From contig PNNG01000019.1 in assembly GCA_013824115.1 (NCBI GenBank), positions 18,860 to 82,859 of the forward strand: DNA of 64,000 nucleotides, read 5' to 3'. The notes under the pieces are model-generated. The model ran no database searches. It was not told where the DNA came from and worked only from the letters and a program-made list of their open reading frames with translations. Source of the stretch: Sphingobacteriaceae bacterium. GTDB taxonomy: Bacteria; Bacteroidota; Bacteroidia; UBA7662. Below are positions 45,914-55,423 of this stretch, piece after piece (positions within the stretch are counted from its first letter, which is position 1; every line of letters starts with the position of its first letter). Made by a program: the position numbers and the translations under genes.

Positions 45914-46680
45914 GCAGCCGCACCCATACCTATTTTTTGAGTGATTTCCACTTGGGAATTCCCAATCGCGAAGCCAGTTTGCAGCGCGAAAAGCAGGTAG
46001 TGGCCTTTTTGGAATCGATTGCGCCCCAGGCACAAGCTATTTATTTGATGGGCGATGTATTCGATTTTTGGTTTGAATACCGTTCGGTGGTTCCACGCAA
46101 TTTCACACGCTTACTGGGCACTTTGGCCAAGTTAACCGATAGCGGCATTCCGGTGCACTTTTTCAAAGGGAACCACGATATGTGGACTTTCGGTTATTTG
46201 GAAGAAGAGCTTGGGTTGAAAGTTCACAGCGATACCTACGTAACAGAAATTGGAGGCAAACGCTTCTTTTTGGCGCATGGCGACGGAAAAGGACCGGGCG
46301 ATTTTGGCTTCAAACGACTGAAAAAGATTTTTCGTCACCCCATTAACCAGTGGCTATTTGCACGTTTACACCCCAATTTGGCTTTTGCCATGGCCAAAAA
46401 TTGGAGCTACAAAAGCAGGGAAGCTGGACAAGCGGAAGGTGATTTCGACCGCGAGCGCGAATGGCTATACCAATATTGCTTGCACAAGCTAGAGAAAGAG
46501 CATTACGATTATTTTGTTTTTGGCCACCGGCATCTGCCCATTTGCACCCCGGTAGGTAAGAACAGCTTGTATATCAATCTGGGCGATTGGATCGTTTATA
46601 ATACTTATGCAGTTTTCGATGGGCAGACCTTGGATTTACGCACTTATCCTGATCACCAGCCTACGGGTTACGGGCGTTAA
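45910..46680 (+). CDS. lpxH: UDP-2,3-diacylglucosamine diphosphatase
   Basis: The 256-residue calcineurin-like phosphoesterase has metal ligands in SDFHLGIP (Asp12, His14), LMGDVFDFWFEY, FKGNHDMW, LAHGDG and FGHRHLP. It hydrolyses UDP-2,3-diacylglucosamine to lipid X on the inner leaflet during lipid A synthesis. It is coupled to the LUD gene by a 4-bp overlap. Its 3' end is also overlapped by 74 bp by the next gene in another frame. Confidence 0.93.
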   Translation: MSSRTHTYFLSDFHLGIPNREASLQREKQVVAFLESIAPQAQAIYLMGDVFDFWFEYRSVVPRNFTRLLGTLAKLTDSGIPVHFFKGNHDMWTFGYLEEELGLKVHSDTYVTEIGGKRFFLAHGDGKGPGDFGFKRLKKIFRHPINQWLFARLHPNLAFAMAKNWSYKSREAGQAEGDFDREREWLYQYCLHKLEKEHYDYFVFGHRHLPICTPVGKNSLYINLGDWIVYNTYAVFDGQTLDLRTYPDHQPTGYGR

Positions 46681-47446
46681 GGCAGGCGACAGCCTACAAC
46701 TGCTGCGCAGCTATGCGCTCGAACAGCCTGTTCGTTATTTTACGGCCGACCATTTGGGCAATTTCTACCTCATCACCCGCAGCAATGAGCTGGTGAAATA
46801 CGATGTAAACGGACAATGGGTGGGCAATTACCGGCAGCAGGTATTGGGTCCCTTGGAAAATGTAGATGTTTTTAATCCATTACAGCTCCTGCTTTTTTAT
46901 CCCGAATTGGCCACGTTGGTACAGCTCGACAATATGCTGTACCCCACCAATCGATTTCAGTTGGAAGCAGTGCGGCTGGGCACGCGTTCTTTGGTTTGTC
47001 GGTCGTTCGACAATAATTTTTGGTTGTACGACGAGCGGGCTTTTCGTTTGCGAAAAATGGCCCTCGATTTACGACAGGTGGTGGAAGGCGAGTGGCTTCA
47101 AAATCAATTCAAAGGTCCGCTTAAGCCCAATTATTTGATAGAGCACAACGAGCAATTGTATTTAAATGAGCCTGCCTTGGGCATCCTGGTTTTTGATTTA
47201 TATGGGAAGTACCTGCGTACTTTGCCTATTAAGGGCATAGATAGGTTGGATGCACATGGCGAATATTTGTACTACCTGCGAAATGGCACAGTGTGGCGCT
47301 GGAAATTACCCACGGGCGAAGAAGAGCCACTGGTATATGCGGGAGCGCAGGCCATTAGGCAAATAAAAGTGACTTCCTATGGGCATTACCTACTTACCCG
47401 CACTGCCTTGCTGCATTATGGCCACAAGGATGCTGGAAATCGCTAA
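46607..47446 (+). CDS. Secreted protein of unknown function, beta-propeller-like
   Basis: The 279-residue protein (or 275 from ATG 46619) has a signal peptide (YALILITSLRVTGVKA). Repeated short strand patterns follow, such as YFTADHLGNFYLITRSNELVKYDVNGQWV, LVCRSFDNNFWLYDERAFRLRKM and LYLNEPALGILVFDLYGKYLRTL, suggestive of a six-bladed propeller. No enzyme motif is seen. Its start lies inside lpxH (74-bp overlap); the signal peptide falls partly in the overlap, which supports the early start. It ends 9 bp before prfA. Confidence 0.75.
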   Translation: MQFSMGRPWIYALILITSLRVTGVKAGDSLQLLRSYALEQPVRYFTADHLGNFYLITRSNELVKYDVNGQWVGNYRQQVLGPLENVDVFNPLQLLLFYPELATLVQLDNMLYPTNRFQLEAVRLGTRSLVCRSFDNNFWLYDERAFRLRKMALDLRQVVEGEWLQNQFKGPLKPNYLIEHNEQLYLNEPALGILVFDLYGKYLRTLPIKGIDRLDAHGEYLYYLRNGTVWRWKLPTGEEEPLVYAGAQAIRQIKVTSYGHYLLTRTALLHYGHKDAGNR

Positions 47447-47451
47447 TTTTG
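47444..47451 (+). promoter_or_regulatory. TAnnTTTG promoter element for prfA
   Basis: TAATTTTG matches the consensus. Its first three bases are the TAA stop of the preceding gene, and the prfA ATG follows after 4 bases. The transcript would be near-leaderless. No strong -33 is obvious, so read-through from upstream is also likely. Confidence 0.45.
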
Positions 47452-47455
47452 GGCC

Positions 47456-48523
47456 ATGCTCAACAAATATCCGGCCGCCCAGGCCCGCTTTGAAGAAGTA
47501 ACGCGCCAATTGCAAGACCCTGCCATTTTTGGCGATATGAAGCGCTATGCTGCCTTAAACAAAGAATACCGTGAATTGGAAAAACTGGTGGCCGCTTTCA
47601 AACAGTACCACGATTTATTGGGAAATATTCAAACCAACAAATCGCTCCTGAGTACCGAAAAAGACCCAGAGATGCTTGAAATGGCCCGCGAAGAATTGGC
47701 CTTGCTTGAACCACAGGTGGAGCCTGCCGAACAGGCCCTACGCTTGCTCTTGGTACCCAAAGAAGCCGAAGACAGCAGAAACGTTCTACTCGAAATACGG
47801 GCAGGTACCGGGGGCGACGAAGCCAGTTTATTTGCCGGCGATTTGGCCCGTATGTATAGCCGGTATTGCGAGCGCCGAGGCTGGCAAATCACTTTACAAG
47901 ACGAAAGTGAAGGTACCGTGGGTGGCTATAAAGAAGTGATTTTCAAAATTGTGGGCGAAGATGTATACGCCATTTTAAAATACGAATCGGGGGTGCACCG
48001 GGTGCAACGCGTACCCGATACCGAAACCCAGGGCCGCATCCACACTTCGGCAGCCACCGTGGTGGTATTGCCCGAGGCCGAGGAATTTGACGTGGTACTC
48101 AATCCCGCCGACATTGAACTACAAACCTCTCGTTCGGGCGGTGCGGGTGGACAAAACGTAAACAAGGTAGAAACCAAAGTGCAGCTCACCCACAAACCCA
48201 CCGGCATAGTGGTTACTTGTCAGGTGGAGCGCTCGCAGTTAGCCAACCGCGAACTGGCCATGGAAATGCTGCGTACCAAGTTGTATGAAATGGAACTCGC
48301 CAAAAGGCATGCATCGGAGGCGGGCAAACGCAAAACTCTGGTGAGTACGGGCGACCGCTCAGCAAAAATACGCACCTACAATTTCCCCCAAAGTAGGGTT
48401 ACCGACCACCGCATTGGCATGACGCTTTACAACCTCGATGCTTTTTTAAATGGCGAGATACAGGAAATGCTCGATGCCCTTGAATTGGCCGAAAACACCG
48501 AAAAACTCAAACTTACCGAATGA
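47456..48523 (+). CDS. prfA: Peptide chain release factor 1
   Basis: The 355-residue protein has the catalytic GGQ at 231-233 within [17 protein letters not shown]. The preceding [16 protein letters not shown] is RF1-like rather than RF2-like. RF1 releases peptides at UAA and UAG. No frameshift signal is present, consistent with RF1. It overlaps the DUF6265 lipoprotein by 4 bp. Confidence 0.97.
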   Translation: MLNKYPAAQARFEEVTRQLQDPAIFGDMKRYAALNKEYRELEKLVAAFKQYHDLLGNIQTNKSLLSTEKDPEMLEMAREELALLEPQVEPAEQALRLLLVPKEAEDSRNVLLEIRAGTGGDEASLFAGDLARMYSRYCERRGWQITLQDESEGTVGGYKEVIFKIVGEDVYAILKYESGVHRVQRVPDTETQGRIHTSAATVVVLPEAEEFDVVLNPADIELQTSRSGGAGGQNVNKVETKVQLTHKPTGIVVTCQVERSQLANRELAMEMLRTKLYEMELAKRHASEAGKRKTLVSTGDRSAKIRTYNFPQSRVTDHRIGMTLYNLDAFLNGEIQEMLDALELAENTEKLKLTE

Positions 48524-49038
48524 AGCAATGGATGTTGCTAGGACTGCTTTTTATGGCAGCCTGTGGCTCAGAGGGTGAAAAAGACACTGCTTTGAAGGGC
48601 GAAGCTGCTGAAACAACTGCTGCTTCAAGCCAGGTTTATGATTTTGGCATTTTAGCTGGCCAATGGACCAAAAAAGGACAATACGCCATTGTAGCCGAAA
48701 GCTGGCAGGCCCGCGACAATGGCTACTGGCAGGGTGCCGTATACCGCATAGAAGCTGGCGACAGCACGCTGCTTGAAGCGTTACAATTAGAACCGCGTGG
48801 CGATAGTTCGTATGCCTATGTGGCCCGGGTGATTGGACAAAACGACGAAAAGTCAATTCCCTATTTGTTGAGCACTTATTTGCGTGATTCGCTTTTTGAG
48901 TTCCAAAATGCCGGTCACGATTTCCCACAGCGTATCGTTTACCGACTGCCCGATACCAATACCCTCGAAATCACCTTGGGTATTTTGGCTGACAGTAGCA
49001 AAAACAAAGTGTTTGTTTTCAATCGTTTGCTGCCATGA
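48520..49038 (+). CDS. DUF6265 lipoprotein
   Basis: The 172-residue protein has a lipobox MAAC (Cys15) and then a low-complexity linker. A lipocalin-like beta domain follows, with the family marks LAGQWTKKG and [20 protein letters not shown]. The function is unestablished; a small-ligand-binding envelope protein is likely. It overlaps prfA and the next gene by 4 bp on each side, so it is fully embedded in the operon. Confidence 0.82.
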   Translation: MKQWMLLGLLFMAACGSEGEKDTALKGEAAETTAASSQVYDFGILAGQWTKKGQYAIVAESWQARDNGYWQGAVYRIEAGDSTLLEALQLEPRGDSSYAYVARVIGQNDEKSIPYLLSTYLRDSLFEFQNAGHDFPQRIVYRLPDTNTLEITLGILADSSKNKVFVFNRLLP

Positions 49039-49850
49039 AGCATGTGCTATTTTTTTTGGCTGTACTAACAGCTTCGCCGCTTTGCGGTCAAAATATAGTG
49101 CTGAAAAACAGAACGGTGGATGACCGGGGTGGTGCTGGAATTGCCTACGTAAACATCGGGCTGAATGGCAAAAATGTAGGTACGGTGAGCGATGAACGGG
49201 GCTTTTTCAAATTGGAGCTCCCAGCCAATGCAGCCGACGATACGCTTTTGTTCAGCTGTATTGGTTACGAAACCCTCAAGGTACCGGTGGAAGTGCTTAA
49301 GGAGCTGGGCATGCCCGTGGTGATGTCGCGCAAGGCGGCTTACTTGCCCGAGGTGCAGGTAACCTCAGGTCGAACGAAAGAGCAATTCTTTGGATACTTC
49401 ACCGAATCGCCCGTTTTACAGGCAGGTTTCAATCAAAACATCCTGGGCAAAGAATGCGGGGTGCTGATGCGCTCCAAAAGACGGGCTGTGCTCGATCAGG
49501 TACAAATCAACTTCGGTAAGTGTACTTACGATTCGGTGAATTTCAGGCTCAACGTTTATCACAAAAAAGCGGATGGTAGTTTCGAAAACATCCTCAAGCA
49601 ACCCATTGTATTGTCGTTCAGCAAAATAGAACTCAAGGAAACCCTTGCCATCGATGTGAAGCCCTACAACATTGAAGTGCTTGGTGAGTTTATGGTGAGC
49701 GTTGAGTATGTACAAGATTTGGGGCCAGGCACCCTCTACTTCAAATCGAAAATGAACAAAACCAGCTACATACGTAGTACCTCGCAGGCAAACTGGGTAG
49801 AAATCCCCTTAGGATTGAGTATTGGGGTATTCGCCCAGGTGGAGCGCTAA
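49035..49850 (+). CDS. Secreted carboxypeptidase-regulatory-like protein
   Basis: The 271-residue protein has a signal peptide (to about 18, PLCGQ). A carboxypeptidase-regulatory-like beta-sandwich is at about 25-105 (IAYVNIGLNGKNVGTVSDERGFFKLELP ... SCIGYETLKV). A ~160-residue beta-rich tail follows, starting RTKEQFFGYFTESPVLQAGF, without a recognised family. Similar short proteins are common in Bacteroidota and differ from TonB receptors by lacking plug and barrel. It is probably periplasmic or surface-associated. Confidence 0.8.
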   Translation: MKHVLFFLAVLTASPLCGQNIVLKNRTVDDRGGAGIAYVNIGLNGKNVGTVSDERGFFKLELPANAADDTLLFSCIGYETLKVPVEVLKELGMPVVMSRKAAYLPEVQVTSGRTKEQFFGYFTESPVLQAGFNQNILGKECGVLMRSKRRAVLDQVQINFGKCTYDSVNFRLNVYHKKADGSFENILKQPIVLSFSKIELKETLAIDVKPYNIEVLGEFMVSVEYVQDLGPGTLYFKSKMNKTSYIRSTSQANWVEIPLGLSIGVFAQVER

Positions 49851-49889
49851 ACACAATGCTCCATTTACAGTGGAGTTGCCATAATTGTG

Positions 49890-49897
49890 TAGCTTTA
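49890..49897 (+). promoter_or_regulatory. Promoter element variant before the endonuclease gene
   Basis: TAGCTTTA differs from TAnnTTTG in the last base and ends 4 bases before the ATG at 49902. It shares TAGCTTT with the elements at 12135 and 55424. No -33 of normal spacing is clear. Confidence 0.4.
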
Positions 49898-49901
49898 TCC
49901 C

Positions 49902-51932
49902 ATGATTTCATTTTTGCGCTGTACCAGCCTTTGCTTGTTATTGGCTGGCAACACCTTTGCCCAAACTTTGAGCCTCAGTACGGCTCTATTACAGTTTCCT
50001 CCTACCAATGAATTAGGGCGCGATAGCCTAACTTTCACCATCACCAATACAGGTAGTCAGGCGGTACAATGCCGCTTGAGCACCTTTGAATTGTATCAAC
50101 ACCGCCCGTTTTGGACACCCGATTCGGTATTCAGTCTTGCTGGCGCTGGTCAACGCACTATCAAAGTGTATTTCCAGCCGCGACACAATATCCTTAACAA
50201 CAGCGAGCTCATCATCCAACACAATGGCACAGGTGGCAGCTTGCGGGTTGATTTGCGTGGACAGGGAACCTACAGCAGGGCCTACTACAACGCCACTCAA
50301 GACCTCGAGGGCAATGCTTTAAGAACGGCACTCAACACCCGCACTGGGAGTCCGTATGCCTCACTCGGTTACAATACGGCCCGCATTCATATGTTCCATA
50401 CCATCGACAATTGGAAGGTAAATGGTCGGCAACCAAATCATACCGAGCTCTACAAAAACGAATGCGTTTACACTGGCCGCACCATTTCGTACAACTCAGC
50501 GCTTAGTACGGGAACGCTCAACAACGCCCCTTACACCATGAATACAGAGCATACTTGGCCGCAAAGTCAGGGTGCCACCAATGAACCCATGCAAAGCGAT
50601 TTGCACCATTTGTATGTAAGTGATGGTCCTACCAATTCGGCCCGTGGCAACAAACCCTTGCGCTGGGTGCCTAATCCCACCAACACCTATATGGGTGGCA
50701 GCAAGGCCGACCCCACCAATTTTGAGCCTCGCGATGTGCATAAAGCTGGTGCTGCCGCCTCTATTTTATACTTCGCTACACGTTACTATACCAATACCAG
50801 CGTGAACATGGGCTTTTTAACGGCAGGTCAGGAAAACGACTTGCGTGAGTGGCTCAAGCTTTTTCCGCCCGACAGTGTATTGCGCAAGCGGAACGACGAT
50901 ATTCAATCGTTTCAGCAAAACCGCAATCCATATATCGATTATCCGCAGTTGCTCGACCGCATGGACCAAGTGCGTGGGGCTGCCGCTATACCACAACTTG
51001 CTGGCATGTATGTTTCCGACACTTTGGTTCAGTTAGGCCAAGTAGCCAGTGGTGCCCAGGCGATTTACAGGGTTTACGTGGTGAATAGCGGCAATCAAGA
51101 ATTACAACTGAGCAATGTGGGAACATCAGGAAGTGGTTTAGCAACCAGCGCTGCCAGCACTTTGAGCATTCCCCGTGGCGAATCGGCCCTCATTGAGCTG
51201 CAATTTACAGGCACCGGACAAAACTTTGCGGGAGCCTTGCAATTCAACACCAACATCCCCGGCCAAGCTTCGGTGAATATTCCTGTTTTCGCGGGTGCTG
51301 GCACGGGAGGCGTAAGTTTGGCTCCATTTGCGCTGCTATCGCCTTTCAGCGGTTTGGAGTTAGAGCTTTCGGGAGATACTAGTACCGTGGTTACTTTTCG
51401 CTGGCAACGTACCATCGGCTCCAATGGCAACCAGCCGCTCTACACCTTCCAATTGCGCGATGCCGGTACCCAACAAGCCATTCTTACCCTTCCGGCGCTG
51501 AACGATACCGTACTTCCTTTACCATTTGGCTTTTTGAGTAGGCAATTGCAACAAGCCGGTAACAGCGTTGGCAGTTTGGTAAATACCCAGTGGCAGGTAA
51601 CGGCTACTTTGGGTGGTGGGGTTCAGCGCATCAGCAACGATACCCGCAACTTGGGTTTGCGATTAGGCGTATTTAGCAGTGTTCAGCAAATGGAAAGCAC
51701 CATACGTTTGTATCCCAATCCAGCCCAGGATGCGCTTTACATCGACGGCTTTAGTGGCAACTTGGTTCATATTCAAGTGAGTAATATGCTGGGGCAAAAC
51801 ATGCCAGTGAGTATGACCACCGAAGGAGATCGCATGCAATTGGGACTGCAACAACTTCCCGCAGGACGGTATTTGGTTCAAATTCAAACCACCGCTGGCA
51901 TTGTACAAAGCAGTTTTGTAAAAGTGTACTGA
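49902..51932 (+). CDS. T9SS-secreted endonuclease I (EndA/NucM family)
   Basis: The 676-residue protein has a signal peptide (cleavage near FAQ, 21). An Ig-like domain follows (about 25-122), then an endonuclease I domain at about 130-345. The nuclease domain has the expected NTEHTWPQS (His217), SDLHHLYVSD (232-241) and RGN (248-250) and would cut extracellular DNA non-specifically. A second beta domain (365-470), a SusE-like module (about 476-595) and a type A sorting domain from about 605 (LYPNPAQDALYIDG ... SSFVKVY) complete it. The role is probably DNA scavenging or biofilm processing. It is followed after 1 bp by the holin-like gene. Confidence 0.92.
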   Translation: MISFLRCTSLCLLLAGNTFAQTLSLSTALLQFPPTNELGRDSLTFTITNTGSQAVQCRLSTFELYQHRPFWTPDSVFSLAGAGQRTIKVYFQPRHNILNNSELIIQHNGTGGSLRVDLRGQGTYSRAYYNATQDLEGNALRTALNTRTGSPYASLGYNTARIHMFHTIDNWKVNGRQPNHTELYKNECVYTGRTISYNSALSTGTLNNAPYTMNTEHTWPQSQGATNEPMQSDLHHLYVSDGPTNSARGNKPLRWVPNPTNTYMGGSKADPTNFEPRDVHKAGAAASILYFATRYYTNTSVNMGFLTAGQENDLREWLKLFPPDSVLRKRNDDIQSFQQNRNPYIDYPQLLDRMDQVRGAAAIPQLAGMYVSDTLVQLGQVASGAQAIYRVYVVNSGNQELQLSNVGTSGSGLATSAASTLSIPRGESALIELQFTGTGQNFAGALQFNTNIPGQASVNIPVFAGAGTGGVSLAPFALLSPFSGLELELSGDTSTVVTFRWQRTIGSNGNQPLYTFQLRDAGTQQAILTLPALNDTVLPLPFGFLSRQLQQAGNSVGSLVNTQWQVTATLGGGVQRISNDTRNLGLRLGVFSSVQQMESTIRLYPNPAQDALYIDGFSGNLVHIQVSNMLGQNMPVSMTTEGDRMQLGLQQLPAGRYLVQIQTTAGIVQSSFVKVY

Positions 51933-51933
51933 T

Positions 51934-52296
51934 ATGCTGCAATTCCTGGCCAAACTGGTGATTGGTGCTTTTGCTGTGATGATAGCTGCCTTTATATTGC
52001 CTGGTGTGCACATCCCCAATTTTATGACCGGCTTGTTGGTTACGGCTGTGCTTACCCTGCTCAACTTGGTGGTAAAGCCGTTGCTGATATTGCTCACCAT
52101 TCCGGTTACGGTTTTTAGCTTTGGGTTGTTTCTACTGGTGATTAATGCCATCATCATTTTGTTGGCATCGGAGCTGGTACCTCGGTTTGAAGTGGATGGC
52201 TTTTGGCAGGCGCTGTTGTTCAGTTTGGTCTTTTCTTTTGTACATGCTTTGCTGCTGCAATTCAACCGCCGTTTGGAAGCCAAACAACGCTCATAG
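51934..52296 (+). CDS. Phage-holin-superfamily IV type membrane protein (PF04020-like)
   Basis: The 120-residue protein has four hydrophobic helices. The family motif region AAFILPGVHIPNFMTGLLVTAVLTLLNLVVKPLLILLTIPVTVFSFGLFLLVINAIII is seen in pieces, with the conserved LN-VKPLL and TIP-T. Despite the holin label these are chromosomal proteins of unknown role in many bacteria. There is no phage context here. It follows the endonuclease by one base, so read-through transcription is likely. Confidence 0.85.
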   Translation: MLQFLAKLVIGAFAVMIAAFILPGVHIPNFMTGLLVTAVLTLLNLVVKPLLILLTIPVTVFSFGLFLLVINAIIILLASELVPRFEVDGFWQALLFSLVFSFVHALLLQFNRRLEAKQRS

Positions 52297-52417
52297 GCCA
52301 AAACAGGGCGTTTTTTGACATTATACGACAGGCCGCACGCAAGATGCGTCAACAAATCGAAGGCCGGCGACTTTGGCACAGCCTTTATTCATGGGGTAAG
52401 CGTAAAACAAAAACACC

Positions 52418-52909
52418 ATGAAAAAAACCCTCATCGCAGTTCTGGGCATCGGGATGATGTTCACTGCCTGCAAAAAAGAAGACATTGCTCCTGTTCCTAC
52501 CACTCCTGGTACACCGAACAATCCACCCGCTTTTACCTTACGTCAACAGATCATGGCGCAACCCTGGCAGATAATTGCCTGGAGTGCGCGCCCGGCCACC
52601 GACACTACGCAAGTAGTTGACTTTTACGAGTACTTTGTGGAAGAATGCTCTCGCGACGACCGTTTCTATTTTATGGGTAGCGACAGCTTACGCATCTCGG
52701 AGCATACGTTGGTTTGCGATGGTGGCATTCCGAACACCTATGGACAGTGGAGTTTCAACGAAACCAGCCGTCAAATGGCATTCGATTTTATGGGAGAAGG
52801 CATAGCAGGCAGCATGAGCATGCGCGGAGATACTGCCATGGCTTTGAGTTTTCCTTTCGATTTCTTCGGAGAGCAGTTCACCTCCACCCTCATATTCCGT
52901 AAACGGTAA
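52418..52909 (+). CDS. Hypothetical lipoprotein, lipocalin-like
   Basis: The 163-residue protein has a lipobox MFTACKK (Cys18), a Pro/Thr-rich linker (25-40) and a ~120-residue beta-rich domain starting QIMAQPWQIIAWSARP. This domain resembles lipocalin-like or DUF4923-type lipoproteins of Bacteroidota in layout. I cannot name the family with confidence. It is followed by a strong bidirectional terminator shared with glutamine synthetase. Confidence 0.7.
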   Translation: MKKTLIAVLGIGMMFTACKKEDIAPVPTTPGTPNNPPAFTLRQQIMAQPWQIIAWSARPATDTTQVVDFYEYFVEECSRDDRFYFMGSDSLRISEHTLVCDGGIPNTYGQWSFNETSRQMAFDFMGEGIAGSMSMRGDTAMALSFPFDFFGEQFTSTLIFRKR

Positions 52910-52935
52910 AGCTAACTCCATCAAACCCTGCCATG

Positions 52936-52969
52936 AAAAAAGCCGGCCTCCATGTGGAGCCGGCTTTTT
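52936..52969. terminator. Bidirectional intrinsic terminator
   Basis: A-run, GCCGGC-CTCCA / TGGAG-CCGGC stem with a single bulge, then T-run. The symmetric A and T tracts allow termination from both the lipoprotein gene and the convergent glutamine synthetase gene. Confidence 0.85.
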
Positions 52970-52986
52970 CGTTTGTTGCTGCTTTT

Positions 52987-55173
52987 TTATTTGATAAACA
53001 ACAGTTCGCGGTACTTGGGCAAAGGCCACAATTCATCGTCTACTATCAGCTCCAGCTTGTCGGCATGGTAGCGGATTTCGTCGAAGAAGGGCTTCACCTC
53101 ATCACAATAGCCGATGGAGCGCTCACGGGCATGTTCCACTTCGTTGAGGCGCTTGCGGGTGAGGCGCATGGCTTCTACCTTTTCAATGATGGTATTGATG
53201 TGCTTGCTGGTGCGTTCCAACAAGTCGAGCTGGCCTTTCGTACTTTCGGCTTTGATGCCCAACTCTTTGAGGCCCTTGAGGTTGTTCACCAACAGATTTT
53301 GGTAAGCAATGGCAGCAGGCACAATCTTGGTCAAGGCCATATCGCCAATGATGCGCGATTCGATCTGGATTTTTTTGATGTAGTCTTCCAGCAAAATCTC
53401 GTGGCGGGCTTCAATTTCACGCTTGGTGAATACGCCGGTTTTGGTGTAAAGGTCGATGGCTTTTTTGGTCATCATGGCATCCAAAGCATGTGGCGTGGTG
53501 CGTACGTTGGCCAAACCGCGTTTTTCGGCTTCCAAGCGCCATTCTTCGCCGTAACCGTTGCCTTCGAAACGGATCTTCTTGGTTTGCTTGATGTACTTCT
53601 GAATAACGGTGAGCAGGGCGGTTTCGCGGCTGTCGCCATCGCCAATGAGCTTGTCGACCTCTGCTTTAAAGTCGGTAAGGGTTTTGGCCATGGCAGTGTT
53701 GAGGGCAGTCATGGCCTGAGCGCTGTTGGCGCTTGAACCTACGGCGCGAAGCTCGAATTTGTTGCCAGTGAAGGCAAATGGCGAGGTACGGTTGCGATCG
53801 GTATTGTCGAGCAGGATTTCAGGAATGGCCTTGATGCTGTGCATGAGACTGCGCACTTCGCTCTCGTTGTGCTCAATCTTGCCTTTTTCAATTTCGTCGA
53901 GGATGCGGCTCAACTGTTCGCCCAAAAAGGCCGACATGATAGCCGGTGGGGCTTCGTTGGCACCCAAACGGTGGTCGTTAGAGGCGGAGGCGATGGCTGC
54001 GCGGATCAAATCGGCATAATCGTGAAACGCCTTGATGGTGTTTACGAAGAAAGTGAGGAACATCAGGTTGTTCTTCGGGGTTTTGCCGGGTGAGAGCAGG
54101 TTTTTACCAGTATTGGTGCTGAGCGACCAGTTGTTGTGCTTGCCCGATCCGTTTACGCCAGCAAAGGGTTTTTCGTGCAGCAATACACGGAAATGGTGGC
54201 GTTTGGCAATCTTTTCCATCAGGTCCATCAACAGCTGGTTGTGGTCAACGGCCAGGTTGATTTCTTCGAACAAAGGCGCACACTCGAACTGACCGGGAGC
54301 CACTTCGTTGTGACGGGTTTTGAGCGGGATGCCCAATCGCAGCGCTTCGTACTCCAAATCCACCATGAAGGCATGCACCCGCTCGGGGATAGAACCAAAA
54401 TAGTGGTCTTCGAGCTGTTGACCACGGGCAGGTGCGTGACCGAAGAGCGAACGTCCGGCCAGCATGAGGTCGGGGCGCGCGGCAAACAAAGTGCCATCCA
54501 CTAAGAAGTACTCTTGCTCAATACCAAGGGTGGGATATACTTTGGTGATGTTTTTATCGAAATACTGGGCTACCGATACGCCAGCAGCTTCTACGGCACC
54601 AATCGACTTCAGCAAGGGCGACTTGTAGTCGAGCGACTCACCGGTGTACGATACAAAGATGGTAGGGATGCAAAGCGTTTTGCCGGCGGGACCGCTGAAC
54701 AAAAAGGCGGGTGAAGAAGGATCCCAGGCGGTATAACCACGGGCTTCGAAGGTATTGCGGATGCCGCCATTGGGGAAGCTCGAAGCATCGGGCTCTTGTT
54801 GTACCAGGGCACCACCACCAAAAGCTTCGATGGCTTCACCGTCGCTGTTCAGTGAAAAGAAAGCGTCGTGTTTTTCAGCAGTTGCGCCAGTGAGGGGCTG
54901 GAACCAGTGGGTGTAGTGGGTAGCCCCTTTGCTCATGGCCCAGTTTTTCATACCGGTAGCCACTTGCTGGGCAATTTCTTTGTCAACCCGCGTGCCTTTT
55001 TCAATGCATGCCATCAGGCTTTCGTACACATCTTCGGCCAAAAACTCACGCATGGATTTGCGATCGAATACGTTCTCACCAAAAATCTGCGAGATTTTGG
55101 CGGTGGGAGCTTGCACCTGGATCAGCTGACGCGTCCTTACGGTTTGCAGTGCTTCTTTGCGGATGGTTGACAT
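52987..55173 (-). CDS. glnN: Glutamine synthetase type III
   Basis: The start was set at ATG 55173 (MSTIRKEALQTVRTRQ), 728 residues, the GSIII size (about twice the core of GSI). Motifs include NGSGKHNNWSLST (ammonium/glutamate site region), NDHRLGANEAPPAI and a C-terminal helical extension typical of the type III class. It makes glutamine from glutamate and ammonia, the main entry of nitrogen in Bacteroidota. A TACTTTTG promoter lies 19 bases upstream of the ATG. It has no operon partner in the window. Confidence 0.96.
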   Translation of the reverse strand: MSTIRKEALQTVRTRQLIQVQAPTAKISQIFGENVFDRKSMREFLAEDVYESLMACIEKGTRVDKEIAQQVATGMKNWAMSKGATHYTHWFQPLTGATAEKHDAFFSLNSDGEAIEAFGGGALVQQEPDASSFPNGGIRNTFEARGYTAWDPSSPAFLFSGPAGKTLCIPTIFVSYTGESLDYKSPLLKSIGAVEAAGVSVAQYFDKNITKVYPTLGIEQEYFLVDGTLFAARPDLMLAGRSLFGHAPARGQQLEDHYFGSIPERVHAFMVDLEYEALRLGIPLKTRHNEVAPGQFECAPLFEEINLAVDHNQLLMDLMEKIAKRHHFRVLLHEKPFAGVNGSGKHNNWSLSTNTGKNLLSPGKTPKNNLMFLTFFVNTIKAFHDYADLIRAAIASASNDHRLGANEAPPAIMSAFLGEQLSRILDEIEKGKIEHNESEVRSLMHSIKAIPEILLDNTDRNRTSPFAFTGNKFELRAVGSSANSAQAMTALNTAMAKTLTDFKAEVDKLIGDGDSRETALLTVIQKYIKQTKKIRFEGNGYGEEWRLEAEKRGLANVRTTPHALDAMMTKKAIDLYTKTGVFTKREIEARHEILLEDYIKKIQIESRIIGDMALTKIVPAAIAYQNLLVNNLKGLKELGIKAESTKGQLDLLERTSKHINTIIEKVEAMRLTRKRLNEVEHARERSIGYCDEVKPFFDEIRYHADKLELIVDDELWPLPKYRELLFIK

Positions 55174-55192
55174 ATTTTTGAGAATTATGGCA

Positions 55193-55200
55193 CAAAAGTA
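55193..55200 (-). promoter_or_regulatory. TAnnTTTG promoter element for glutamine synthetase
   Basis: Minus-strand TACTTTTG, the same octamer as in the birA/rsfS palindrome, ends 19 bases before the ATG. The -33 region is T-rich (TTTTTC) rather than a clear TTTG. Confidence 0.65.
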
Positions 55201-55352
55201 GGGCAATTTTTCGATTGAAAAATTAATTTATCGTATTCTTCTTAATGTTCCGGATAAAATCTTTCAAATTATATACACAAAACCCTATACTTATTATATA
55301 TTGTTTTTATTAATATGTTTGCAATACTGTCGTTCCGAAATCCTTATAGCGC

Positions 55353-55396
55353 TTACAAACGACCTTAAACGTTTACAAACGACTACAAACGTTTAA
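55353..55396 (+). repeat. Phased AAACG operator-like array
   Basis: AAACG occurs at 55357, 55367, 55377 and 55387, exactly every 10 bp. The same array reads as a tandem 20-bp direct repeat (55353-55372 and 55373-55392, differing at a few positions) with two AAACGTTT palindromes 20 bp apart. It lies about 35-70 bp upstream of the TAGCTTTG element, where an activator would bind. Confidence 0.7.
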
Positions 55397-55423
55397 CAAC
55401 CGATTTCCGCCAAGAGGTCGGTT

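Noticed and set aside
51934..52296. Holin as evidence for a prophage
   Set aside because: Proteins of this superfamily are common chromosomal membrane proteins, and no other phage genes are nearby.
52933..53736. Plus-strand frame (267 codons) opposite glutamine synthetase
   Set aside because: It starts within a terminator hairpin and is antisense to a complete, conserved GSIII gene.
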